A stretch of 20,753 bases of DNA from Dehalococcoidia bacterium (GTDB lineage Bacteria > Chloroflexota > Dehalococcoidia > Lucifugimonadales > Lucifugimonadaceae). The position numbers were made by a program, and so were the translations under genes. The notes below the pieces were generated by a model that worked only from the letters and a program-made list of their open reading frames with translations, did no database searches and had not been told where the DNA came from. Location: NCBI GenBank assembly GCA_028278465.1, contig JANQEF010000256.1, forward strand, positions 1 through 20,753. Direction: 5' to 3'. Positions 14,874 to 20,753 of this stretch are shown one piece after another; the stretch's first letter is position 1, and each line of letters starts with the position of its first letter.

Positions 14874-15707
14874 ATGAACCCTACCGAACTTAAGCAGACG
14901 CTGGACAACGGCCAGCCCGTGTTCGGAATGATGCTCTCGATGATGGAAAACATGCGCTGGGTCGGCGTGCTTGCTTCCACCACATTGGATTACGTGGTCG
15001 TCGACACCGAGCACGCATCGCGTGACCGGCGGGACATTGCGAATCACGTGGCGATGGGCGAGGCAGCCGGCAAGACGGTGATTGTGCGAGTGCCTGAGCC
15101 GAACCCTGTTTGGGTCGCCGAGGCCGTCGATGCCGGAGCGCACGGAGTGCTTGTGCCGTACTGCGAGGACATCGACGAAGTGCGCGCCTGCGCCTGGAAG
15201 CTGCGGGTTCACCCGCTCAAGGGCGAAGGGTTCAAAAACGTGATGGAGACCGGCGAGTACCCCAGCAAGAAGTCGCAGGAGTACCTGGAGAAGCGCAACG
15301 GCGGGCGTCTCTTCATCATGGGCGTCGAGTCGAAGCCGGCGCTCGACAACCTGGAGGCGATGATCGACTCGTCACCGATCGACGGCGTGTTCGTCGGCCC
15401 GAACGACCTCACGACTTCGCTCGGCATACCGGATGAGGTGGACAACCCGATCTACATCGACGCCCTGAAGCGGATCATCGAGGTGAGCGAGGACCGCGGC
15501 AAGCCGGTCCTGATCCACCAGCAGACGATGCAGGCCAGCAGGAAGGCGATTGAGCTCGGCGCACGCTGGGTGCTGCACAGCACAGACGCCGGCTTCATCA
15601 GGAACGGCGTGAACTCGGACTTCGCGGAGCTACGCGAGGCTGCCAGCAAGCGCTGGGAGATCGCATCGGTCGACGGTTCGGAAGACAAGATGGGCGCGGT
15701 CCACTAG
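14874..15707 (+). CDS. HpcH/HpaI aldolase/citrate lyase family protein
   Basis: The 277-residue product is a class II, metal-dependent pyruvate aldolase of the HpaI type (cleaves 4-hydroxy-2-oxo acids to pyruvate or a 2-oxo acid plus an aldehyde). The active-site positions are all present with spacing close to Escherichia coli HpaI: VVDTEHAS (D44, H47), VIVRVPE (R72), GVESKPAL (metal ligand E152) and VGPNDLTTSLG (metal ligand D178). AGAHGVLVPYCED matches the conserved strand after the active-site Arg. The ATG at 14874 is preceded by AGGAGA at 14863-14868; an upstream TTG at 14844 is in frame but would put the ribosome binding site inside the gene. It is transcribed divergently from the CARDB lipoprotein. 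The natural substrate is unknown. Confidence 0.92.
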   Translation: MNPTELKQTLDNGQPVFGMMLSMMENMRWVGVLASTTLDYVVVDTEHASRDRRDIANHVAMGEAAGKTVIVRVPEPNPVWVAEAVDAGAHGVLVPYCEDIDEVRACAWKLRVHPLKGEGFKNVMETGEYPSKKSQEYLEKRNGGRLFIMGVESKPALDNLEAMIDSSPIDGVFVGPNDLTTSLGIPDEVDNPIYIDALKRIIEVSEDRGKPVLIHQQTMQASRKAIELGARWVLHSTDAGFIRNGVNSDFAELREAASKRWEIASVDGSEDKMGAVH

Positions 15708-15821
15708 GCCGCGAAGCAGGATTTTTCGTGTTCTGCGGTGGCTGGCCGGTGGTGTTCACGACGTGCCGGCGCCTGAACGCGCTGTTGCCTTGACCTGAAC
15801 CGACTCAAACAGGAACGGAAG

Positions 15822-16205
15822 ATGCAGAGAGACGAATTCATCAAGGCCGTGAGCGATATGGCCGACCAGGTGTGGGACTTTCACGAGCGATGGAAGTTCT
15901 GGCCGTTCGAAGGCCCGGACCGGCCTCCCTCAGAGGCGATCGCCGAGCGCCAGGCGATTCTGGACGAAGAGATCGTCGAGCTTGGCGAGGCTGTCGAGGC
16001 AGACGACAGCGAGGAGATCGCGGCTGAGGCGGCTGACGTGCTGTTCGTTGCGCTCGGCCACGTGCTGAGCCTGCGAGAGCCAGGAATGGCCGGAGTGAGA
16101 GCCGTGACGCTGAAGAACGCCGGGAAGACCGAAGAGACGCACCGCGTGCGCCCCGACACCGGGAAGCTGCTGCCGATCTCCGGCAAGCCTCACAAGTGGC
16201 GCTGA
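15822..16205 (+). CDS. MazG-like nucleotide pyrophosphohydrolase
   Basis: The 127-residue product is an all-alpha NTP pyrophosphatase of the MazG/PRA-PH type. The metal-binding pattern is ILDEEIVELGEA (E49/E50 and E53) followed by EEIAAEAADVLFVALG (E69 and D72), the E-x-x-E / E-x-x-D arrangement. The tail VTLKNAGKTEE, then RPDTGKLLP is a recognisable MazG-like ending (K-N-x-x-K-T and P-x-T-G-K). Such enzymes hydrolyse (d)NTPs, often non-canonical ones, to the monophosphate and pyrophosphate, cleaning nucleotide pools. AGGAACGGAAG directly precedes the ATG and supplies a ribosome binding site. It follows the HpaI-type gene by 114 nt and may or may not be in the same transcript. Confidence 0.85.
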   Translation: MQRDEFIKAVSDMADQVWDFHERWKFWPFEGPDRPPSEAIAERQAILDEEIVELGEAVEADDSEEIAAEAADVLFVALGHVLSLREPGMAGVRAVTLKNAGKTEETHRVRPDTGKLLPISGKPHKWR

Positions 16206-16319
16206 GGCCTACGGTTCCTCGCCACTGAACTGGGCCGCTCCTCCCATCGTCCTGAAACCGCCCCATTGGCGGACAACACGCACCGATCAGCGGAGCCTGT
16301 CGCCCATCCAGGTTGCTAT

Positions 16320-16365
16320 CAGATACTAATATCTACTAAGATCGCCAAACAGATATTAGAATCTG
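16320..16365. promoter_or_regulatory. Paired AT-rich palindromes upstream of the HTH regulator, candidate operators
   Basis: Two sites with a common pattern stand out from the GC-rich background: CAGATACTAATATCT (16320-16334) and AGATATTAGAATCTG (16351-16365). They are inverted copies of one another with 14 of 15 bases matching. Each is itself a near-palindrome (AGATA-n4-TATCT and CAGAT-n6-ATCTG), with centres 30 bp apart, close to three helical turns. TAGAAT at 16357-16362 could serve as -10, so a bound protein would cover the promoter. The gene starts 15 bp downstream and encodes an HTH protein, so autoregulation is a reasonable inference. Confidence 0.6.
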
Positions 16366-16380
16366 CCAATCGCACCCGCC

Positions 16381-16911
16381 ATGCCCGCTTACCTGAATAT
16401 CCGGGAAGCTGCCGACTACCTCGGCATAAGTCCGCACACTCTCTACAAGCTTGTTGAGGGCGATAAAGTCCCTGCGGCAAAAGTCGGCGGATCCTGGCGC
16501 CTCAACCGCGCCGCGCTGGACGAGTTCCTGAGCGGCGGCCGCTCATCCCCCGGCAAGTCCCCCGAGCTGCTAATCGTCGATAGCGATGAGTCGGCGCGGC
16601 GTGCGCTGGCTTCCATATCGATGTCGCGCGGCGCTCGCGTCCAGCTGGCCAGCGGAGCGGATGACGTCGAGGTACTGCTCTCTGCGGGCCCCGCGCCGGA
16701 CCTTGTGCTGTACGGCGTACCCGAAGACACCGACGTCGCCCACGACTTCATGCAGCGACTCCGTGTAATTTCGCAGGACTGCCGCGTTGCGCTACTGGTG
16801 CCGCCCGGCCGCATGGCGGAGCTGGCCGGCCTGATGGCGTACGGCTGGCTGATAGTGCTCCCGGCGCCGGTCGAGCGGCCTGACCTGGTGAACCTGATAG
16901 CGAACCTCTGA
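16381..16911 (+). CDS. HTH (excisionase/MerR-like) protein with degenerate receiver domain
   Basis: The 176-residue product starts with an excisionase-type HTH_17 domain (1-50): YLNIREAADYLGISPHTLYKLV followed here by VPAAKVGGSWRLNRAALDEFL, the winged helix that binds DNA. A Ser/Pro/Gly linker leads to a receiver-like domain (about 62-176) starting ELLIVDSDES with the acidic pair D67/D69. The canonical phosphoacceptor Asp (D-L-V-L-L-D pattern) is replaced: DLVLYGVPED has Gly at position 112. The conserved Thr/Ser (LVPPG) and the Lys before Pro (IVLPAP) are also lost, so phosphorylation is unlikely. The ATG has no Shine-Dalgarno sequence (cacccgcc precedes it), consistent with a short or near-leaderless mRNA. 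Its stop is 2 nt before the start of the OmpR-type gene, so the two are coupled. Confidence 0.85.
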   Translation: MPAYLNIREAADYLGISPHTLYKLVEGDKVPAAKVGGSWRLNRAALDEFLSGGRSSPGKSPELLIVDSDESARRALASISMSRGARVQLASGADDVEVLLSAGPAPDLVLYGVPEDTDVAHDFMQRLRVISQDCRVALLVPPGRMAELAGLMAYGWLIVLPAPVERPDLVNLIANL

Positions 16912-16913
16912 GG

Positions 16914-17426
16914 ATGGCCATGGAGAACGCACAAGAGACGCCGTCACGGCTGCAGTTGGTCCGCAACGGCCAGGCTGTGGCCAGCCAGGCGCAGGGCCGA
17001 AACTGCGAGGCGCTGCTGGGCGTGATGATCGTGAGGATGCAGTCGCTAATCGACCACGTGAGGCAGCTCGAGGACAGGGTGGTGCAGATGGAGACCGACT
17101 CTGCGTCACGTGCGGAGGGCGGCGCCGGGAACGTGATCGACGCCGGCGCTGTGAGGATCGACCATTCGGCCAGGCAGGTGTTCGTGAACGGGCGCGAGGT
17201 GCCGCTGTCTCCGACTGAATACCGGCTTATCCACCAACTGGCGTCGAACTCGGGCAAGGTAGTGCTGCACCGTGACCTGCTGCGGCGGGCGTCCGTCCAC
17301 GGCGAGGTGAGCCCGGGCAACCTGAAAGTCTACATCGGGCGGCTGCGGGCGAAGCTGAACAGCGTTAACGGCTCGAAATGCGACCTCCGAGCGGTCAGAG
17401 GGGTCGGCTACCGCCTGACTGCGTGA
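16914..17426 (+). CDS. OmpR/PhoB-type winged-helix transcriptional regulator lacking a receiver
   Basis: The 170-residue product has an OmpR-type C-terminal DNA-binding domain (about 73-170): VIDAGAVRIDHSARQVFVNG, then VPLSPTEYRLIHQLASNSG, GNLKVYIGRLRAKL and a final AVRGVGYRL, all strong Trans_reg_C features. Instead of a receiver, residues 1-72 are a short region with a likely coiled coil (about 30-62, ALLGVMIVRMQSLIDHVRQL then EDRVVQME) that could mediate dimerisation. The ATG at 16914 is followed by a second ATG at 16920, and either could be used; AGG precedes the first. It starts 2 nt after the HTH/pseudo-receiver gene, whose domain complements the missing receiver. The pair therefore resembles a response regulator divided into two proteins. 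The target genes are unknown. Confidence 0.88.
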   Translation: MAMENAQETPSRLQLVRNGQAVASQAQGRNCEALLGVMIVRMQSLIDHVRQLEDRVVQMETDSASRAEGGAGNVIDAGAVRIDHSARQVFVNGREVPLSPTEYRLIHQLASNSGKVVLHRDLLRRASVHGEVSPGNLKVYIGRLRAKLNSVNGSKCDLRAVRGVGYRLTA

Positions 17427-17673
17427 GGGGGGAGCGGTGATGTTGTCATTCCGAGCGCCAGCGAGGAATCTGACCGTTAGACGCGGGAACACCGTCGTCC
17501 CGAGCCTGCGCGAGGGACCCGGTGGGCGGGGCGACCCATCTGCAGAGTTCGCTGAATCAGCGGTCACAAGTCACACGTCGCTGAAGAGTGAGCCTGGCGG
17601 TGTGTTGGCCCCACCAAACCTCCAGGTCCTTCACTGCCGTTCAGGACGAAGGTGTTCGCGCCGTTACTACCGA

Positions 17674-17727
17674 CCCACCTTCTAGCTCACGCCCGCCAAC
17701 AGGCACCCCAAGCTGGGAGGAAGGACG
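17674..17727. repeat. Direct repeat copy 1 of the AAGCTGGGAGG family
   Basis: This copy runs CCCACC, a CTAGCTC stretch, CCCGCCA, GGCACCCC and AAGCTGGGAGG, and is followed directly by the TTCCTGAGCGGAG element. Copy 2 lies at 17852-17905, 178 bp away, with the same order of blocks and several mismatches. A third, core-only copy is at 9582-9604. Confidence 0.6.
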
Positions 17728-17728
17728 T

Positions 17729-17845
17729 GTTTCCTGAGCGGAGTGAAACGCAGTCGAAGGATCTCTGCGGCGGCGAGTCGACCTGACAAGATCAGTAGAC
17801 AGCTCAAGAGGCCCTTCGACTTCGCTCCGCTCCGCTCAGGGAACA
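17729..17845. repeat. Inverted pair of TTCC(C)TGAGCGGAG elements
   Basis: The left arm (17729-17760, plus) and the complement of the right arm (17811-17845) agree on TTCC(C)TGAGCGGAG, then G-A-CG-AGTCGAAGG with a few substitutions. A transcript across both could fold into a long hairpin with a loop of about 50 nt. It is probably part of a dispersed non-coding family rather than a mobile gene. Confidence 0.6.
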
Positions 17846-17851
17846 CACCGC

Positions 17852-17905
17852 CCCACCCTCTGGCTCGTTCCCGCCAGTGGGCCCCCGAAGCTGGGAGGGA
17901 GAATC
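17852..17905. repeat. Direct repeat copy 2 of the AAGCTGGGAGG family
   Basis: Blocks CCCACC, CTGGCTC, CCCGCCA, GGGCCCCC and AAGCTGGGAGGG match copy 1 at 17674-17727 in the same order and orientation. It ends about 30 bp before the stop codon of the PIG-L gene (minus strand). Confidence 0.6.
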
Positions 17906-17934
17906 GGCGACCGCTCAGGGACGTACAACCGCCA

Positions 17935-18660
17935 CTACCCCAGGTTGAACACCTTGAAACCCTCAGCGTAGTCGGCGCCTATCTTCGCCCCGATCTCCTT
18001 GCGACGCTGCCGCATCCACTTCCCCGTCTCCTCCGGGTCGCTGATCTGGCTCTCGTGCGCGTGCAGCGCTCGGATGCTCTTCTCCACATCCACCTCCTCC
18101 AGCGGGTTGTAGCGGGTTACATCCTCGCCAAACATCATCATCCACACCTCCCGCACCTTGTGCGGCTCGAACCCCTCATCCAGCAGCTCCGGGAACGTCA
18201 GATGATCGCGCGCCGCCGGATAGACCGCTGAAAGCGCCGCCTCGCCGGCCGCGAAATGGTCGGGGTGGCCGATATAGCCGCTGCCGATCAGGTCCCGCTT
18301 CGGGTTCGTCGTGATCAGCACATCGGGCTTCCAGCGCCTAATCTCTCGCGAAATGTCCCTGCGCAGGTCGAGAGTCGGCTCCAGATAGCCATCCGGATAA
18401 CCGAGGAACTCGACCTTCTTCAGGCCAAGGATCTCGCCCGCCGCGATCTGCTCCCTCTTGCGGATCTCGATCAGCTGTTCGCTGGTGATCGTCCGGTCCT
18501 CGGTGCCTTTCGAGCCGTCTGTACAGAGTACGTAGACCACTTCCCACCCCAGGCGGCACCACTTCGCCACCGTTGCCGAGCACCCGAACTCGGCATCGTC
18601 CGGGTGTGCCACAACCACCATCGCCCGGCTGTATCCGGGGTCTTCGCTCTGCTCTGACAT
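17935..18660 (-). CDS. PIG-L family deacetylase (LmbE-like)
   Basis: The 241-residue product is a zinc-dependent N-acetyl hydrolase of the PIG-L/LmbE group. VVVAHPDDAEFGCSAT (H19, D21, D22) supplies metal ligands and the catalytic Asp. SGYIGHPDHFAAG (H132, D134, H135) gives the remaining His ligand. VLCTDGSKGTED and the FLGYPDGYLEP segment are also typical. Family members deacetylate GlcNAc-linked molecules such as GlcNAc-PI, mycothiol or bacillithiol precursors, or lincomycin-type intermediates; the substrate here cannot be named. The length is normal. GAGGG lies 11 nt before the ATG, and an AT-rich stretch around 18696-18710 could carry a promoter. The alpha/beta hydrolase gene lies 182 nt upstream on the same strand. 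Confidence 0.92.
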   Translation of the reverse strand: MSEQSEDPGYSRAMVVVAHPDDAEFGCSATVAKWCRLGWEVVYVLCTDGSKGTEDRTITSEQLIEIRKREQIAAGEILGLKKVEFLGYPDGYLEPTLDLRRDISREIRRWKPDVLITTNPKRDLIGSGYIGHPDHFAAGEAALSAVYPAARDHLTFPELLDEGFEPHKVREVWMMMFGEDVTRYNPLEEVDVEKSIRALHAHESQISDPEETGKWMRQRRKEIGAKIGADYAEGFKVFNLG

Positions 18661-18842
18661 AGGTTTTGGACCCTCGTTCGCGCCTGACCGGCGCGATACA
18701 TATATTTCAGCCGCGCTCGGTCCCGGTCTCGTGGACTGGGGTCCGCAGCGATCAGGCAGCGCGCCCGCCCATGTCCGCTGCGGTTGCGGCGACCACCGAT
18801 TCTAGCAACGCCGGCGCGGTTCGGCGGAAGCCGCTGCCCGTA

Positions 18843-19628
18843 TCAATGGGGAAGAAACTGTCGCACCGCCGATTTCGCCTGCTCCGACGTGTAGAACGAT
18901 GCTGCGTGATTGGTGCCGGGCAGCTCCACGAAGTCGCAGCCAGGGATCAGTTCTGCCGTCTGCACTGCATACTCGAGCAAACTGTCGTTAGCGCCACAGA
19001 ACAACAGTGTCGGTTGGCGCAAATCCTGGAGCCGATCGTCGGCTCCTCGCCAGTCGAGCACAGCCTCAGTCGATAGGGCGAGCGCTTCTGGCGTGTTGTT
19101 CCGCTGCTCGGAGCGATGCGCCCCGACAGCCCTCTCGACCAGCCTCCACTTGCTGGATCGCAGAACCGCTATCCGTCTCTCCAGGTTCCTGCGGTCTATT
19201 GACGGCTTCAGGCCGTGCATGCCGCCGACGATCAGCTTTTCAACACGCTCCGGGTGGCTCAGCGCCAGCTCGAAGCCGACCCGGCCGCCCATCGAGAAGC
19301 CGAAGAAGACGAATTTGTCTATTCCGCAGGCGTCGGCCACCTTGATCACGGTCTCGGCGCGGTTCTCGACGCTGTAGGGCTCGCGGGTCGATGGCCGGTC
19401 CGACCGTCCATGCCCCAGCGCATCTATCGCGAAGGCGGCACGCTGCCCGAACGCGTCTCCCCAGCCGACGTCCTGCCAGTCGAACCAGCTCTGCGCCATG
19501 CCATGGTGCAGTATGACCGGCGTCAGCGCACGGTCTTCGTCACCGCCATCAAGCTGCTCGTAGAAGACCTTCAAACCGTTCTGCTCGATCCAATCCAAGT
19601 TTCCTTCCGCTCCATTCAGTTCATTCAT
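18843..19628 (-). CDS. Alpha/beta hydrolase
   Basis: From the ATG at 19628 the product has 261 residues and the alpha/beta-hydrolase fold features in order: PVILHHGMAQSW (oxyanion-hole HG, about 38-48), AIDALGHGRSDRP (about 68-79), the nucleophile elbow FFGFSMGGR (S112), CGANDSLLEY (acid D215) and GTNHAASF (catalytic H241). These enzymes hydrolyse esters, lactones or C-C bonds; the sequence resembles dienelactone/proline-iminopeptidase-like members, but no substrate can be assigned. The frame is open upstream to 19901, overlapping purE on the other strand. That part has no homology, and the start at 19628 places the fold at the normal distance from the N-terminus. There is no strong Shine-Dalgarno sequence. 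Confidence 0.9.
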   Translation of the reverse strand: MNELNGAEGNLDWIEQNGLKVFYEQLDGGDEDRALTPVILHHGMAQSWFDWQDVGWGDAFGQRAAFAIDALGHGRSDRPSTREPYSVENRAETVIKVADACGIDKFVFFGFSMGGRVGFELALSHPERVEKLIVGGMHGLKPSIDRRNLERRIAVLRSSKWRLVERAVGAHRSEQRNNTPEALALSTEAVLDWRGADDRLQDLRQPTLLFCGANDSLLEYAVQTAELIPGCDFVELPGTNHAASFYTSEQAKSAVRQFLPH

Positions 19629-19773
19629 CGCAAGCTGCACACCCGGCACGCAAAACGAAAACGCCGCTCGCGGCCGGCTGGCCCGGCGGTGCGCGTTTCC
19701 GCCCGAGTGACTAAACTTCGTAGCCGATATTAGCGGCTCCACGCCGCCGGGCATCACCCAACAGGAGCGCAAC

Positions 19774-20265
19774 ATGGCGAACCCCATCGTCGCAGTCATC
19801 ATGGGCAGCCGGACCGACCTCGACACGATGCAGGGCGCCGTCGACGTGCTCGAAGAGCTTGACATTCCCCACGAAGTCCGCATCGTCTCGGCGCACCGCA
19901 CGCCCGACTACATGTTCGAGTTCGCCGAACAGGCAGCCGGCCGAGGCCTCGAAGTGATCATCGCCAGCGCCGGCGGCGCCGCGCACCTGCCCGGCATGGT
20001 CGCCGCCAAGACGCCGCTGCCCGTGATCGGCGTTCCCGGCAACACCACGTCGCTCAATGGCATGGATTCCCTGCTCTCCATAGTGCAGATGCCGCGCGGC
20101 GTGCCCGTCGCGACGGTCGCCATCGGCTCGCACGGCGCAACCAACGCCGGGCTGCTGGCAGCGCAGATCGTAGGACTCAAGCGGCCCGAAGTGCAGCAGC
20201 GGTTCATCGACCGCCGAGAAAAGCTCTCGCAAGAGGTGCTCGCCAACAGCGAGGTGAAGGCCTGA
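19774..20265 (+). CDS. purE: N5-carboxyaminoimidazole ribonucleotide mutase, PurE class I
   Basis: The 163-residue product converts N5-CAIR to CAIR in de novo purine synthesis. The family motifs are complete: VIMGSRTDLDTM (substrate-binding loop), VSAHRTPDYM (His41, the catalytic His), ASAGGAAHLPGM, PVIGVP and SLLSIVQMPRGVPVATVAIG followed by GATNAGLLAAQIV. The length is usual for class I PurE. AGGAG at 19762-19766, seven nt before the ATG, is a strong ribosome binding site. The next gene, purK, starts one base after the stop, so the two form a purEK operon, in which PurK makes N5-CAIR and PurE uses it. Confidence 0.97.
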   Translation: MANPIVAVIMGSRTDLDTMQGAVDVLEELDIPHEVRIVSAHRTPDYMFEFAEQAAGRGLEVIIASAGGAAHLPGMVAAKTPLPVIGVPGNTTSLNGMDSLLSIVQMPRGVPVATVAIGSHGATNAGLLAAQIVGLKRPEVQQRFIDRREKLSQEVLANSEVKA

Positions 20266-20266
20266 C

Positions 20267-20753
20267 ATGGCTGACAACCTGTCGCAGAACGGAGACCTGC
20301 TCAACCCCGGCGCCGTGATCGGCATCATCGGCGGCGGCCAGCTCGGGCGCATGACGGCGCTGGCGGCGCGGTACATGGGCTACAGGATTGCTGTTCTCGA
20401 CCCCGACCCGAGCTCGCCGTGCGCGCAGGTCGCAGACCATATTGTCGCAGCGCCTTACGACGACCGGGACGCGGCACGAGAGCTTGCCCGCCTGTCGGAT
20501 GTGCTCACCTACGAGTTCGAGAACGCAGATGCCGACGCTGCGGAAGCCGCCGGTGAGATCGCTCCGCTCTGGCCTTCAGGCAGCGTGTTGCGCACGACAC
20601 AGAACCGGGTGCTGGAGAAGGGAACGCTCAACCGAGCCGGGCTGCCGACCGCTGACTACCGTGCCGTCGAGAGCGCAAAGGAGTACCTGGAGGGGCTGAA
20701 GGAGCTGAGCGGGCCCTGGGTGCTGAAGACGGCGACTTCGGGGTACGACGGCA
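20267..20753 (+). CDS. purK: N5-carboxyaminoimidazole ribonucleotide synthetase, partial (N-terminal part)
   Basis: The first 162 codons lie in the window and the gene runs off the right edge. The N-terminus has the pre-ATP-grasp motif GIIGGGQLGRM (about 19-29), followed by YRIAVLDPDPSSPC and a downstream TYEFENAD, all typical of PurK, then TTQNRVLEKGTLNRAGLPTA at the start of the ATP-grasp region. PurK uses ATP and bicarbonate to carboxylate AIR to N5-CAIR, the substrate of PurE. The ATG is one base after the purE stop, with GAAGG about eight nt upstream, so translation is likely coupled. Confidence 0.95.
   Translation, partial: MADNLSQNGDLLNPGAVIGIIGGGQLGRMTALAARYMGYRIAVLDPDPSSPCAQVADHIVAAPYDDRDAARELARLSDVLTYEFENADADAAEAAGEIAPLWPSGSVLRTTQNRVLEKGTLNRAGLPTADYRAVESAKEYLEGLKELSGPWVLKTATSGYDG

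Larger units (their letters stand above)
17427..17934. repeat. Repeat-rich spacer between convergent genes
   Basis: These 508 bases hold no convincing gene but several repeats. (1) GTCATTCCGAGCG...AGCGAGGAAT (17445-17471) and the related GTCGTCCCGAGCCTGCGCG...GGGACC (17492-17520) are hairpin-type sequences with complementary ends (ATTCC/GGAAT and GTCCC/GGGAC). (2) A pair of imperfect direct repeats of about 54 bp, 17674-17727 and 17852-17905, share the pattern CCACC, GCTC, CCCGCCA and AAGCTGGGAGG. (3) An inverted pair: TTCCTGAGCGGAGTGAAACG, then AGTCGAAGG, at 17729-17760, and its complement with small changes at 17811-17845. The AAGCTGGGAGG core recurs at 9591-9601. The composition suggests REP/MITE-like dispersed elements that accumulated between two convergent genes. 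Confidence 0.75.

Noticed and set aside
16266..16457. Short open frame overlapping the operator region and start of the HTH gene
   Set aside because: It is 63 codons with no ribosome binding site and no homology, and it overlaps the palindromic sites and the real gene in another frame.
19629..19901. Extended N-terminus of the alpha/beta hydrolase
   Set aside because: It would overlap purE on the opposite strand; the extra 91 residues show no homology, and the fold begins normally at the ATG at 19628.

Overview
The window is a GC-rich bacterial chromosome segment with dense coding on both strands. Nothing in it identifies the species. Three things suggest a Chloroflexota lineage, perhaps Dehalococcoidia/SAR202-like: an unusual GreA with an extra N-terminal domain, a lipoprotein with a long Thr/Pro/Ser linker, and a mix of DUF3179, PIG-L, HpaI-type aldolase and alpha/beta-hydrolase genes. 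That assignment is inference and was not tested by comparison. TGA is used as an ordinary stop by many genes here (terC, uspA, mazG-like, purE).

Layout. Positions 1-642 (minus) hold the ribosomal-protein/RNase P block rpmH-rnpA-yidD, read leftward from a near-consensus promoter at 672-701. A 338-base divergent spacer separates it from a GreA-type transcript-cleavage factor fused to an N-terminal recombinase-like SAM domain (981-1832). Positions 1966-6850 (plus) hold a TerC-family membrane protein, a 970-residue FAD/Fe-S D-2-hydroxyacid dehydrogenase and a tandem universal stress protein. Positions 6940-8520 hold a DUF3179 lipoprotein interrupted by a single in-frame TGA. A transaldolase-like gene follows (8644-9411), then a hairpin-rich spacer. 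On the minus strand, 14722-9615 carries a CARDB/HExxH lipoprotein, a histidine phosphatase and an APH-like/P-loop double kinase. On the plus strand, 14874-17426 carries an HpaI-type aldolase, a MazG-like pyrophosphohydrolase and a two-gene regulator made of an HTH plus pseudo-receiver protein and a stand-alone OmpR-type winged helix. A 508-base spacer with dispersed repeats follows. PIG-L deacetylase and alpha/beta hydrolase genes lie on the minus strand (17935-19628), and purE-purK on the plus strand run off the right end.

The most interesting observation is the DUF3179 gene. Its only interruption is a TGA at 7759-7761, exactly where the family has the first Cys of its C-x-x-C motif. The frame stays open for another 252 codons of clearly homologous protein. 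A GC-rich hairpin with a 6-nt G-containing loop lies 15 nt downstream, at the distance expected of a bacterial SECIS. The simplest reading is a DUF3179 selenoprotein with a U-x-x-C motif. A nonsense mutation or base-call error is the alternative.

How genes may work together: purE-purK form a purine biosynthesis pair. The double kinase and histidine phosphatase are translationally close (4-nt gap) and probably co-expressed. The HTH/pseudo-receiver and OmpR-type proteins (2-nt gap) look like a response regulator split over two cistrons, preceded by palindromic candidate operators. The enzymes of the middle section suggest turnover of small organic acids and sugars, but no complete pathway can be read from this window.
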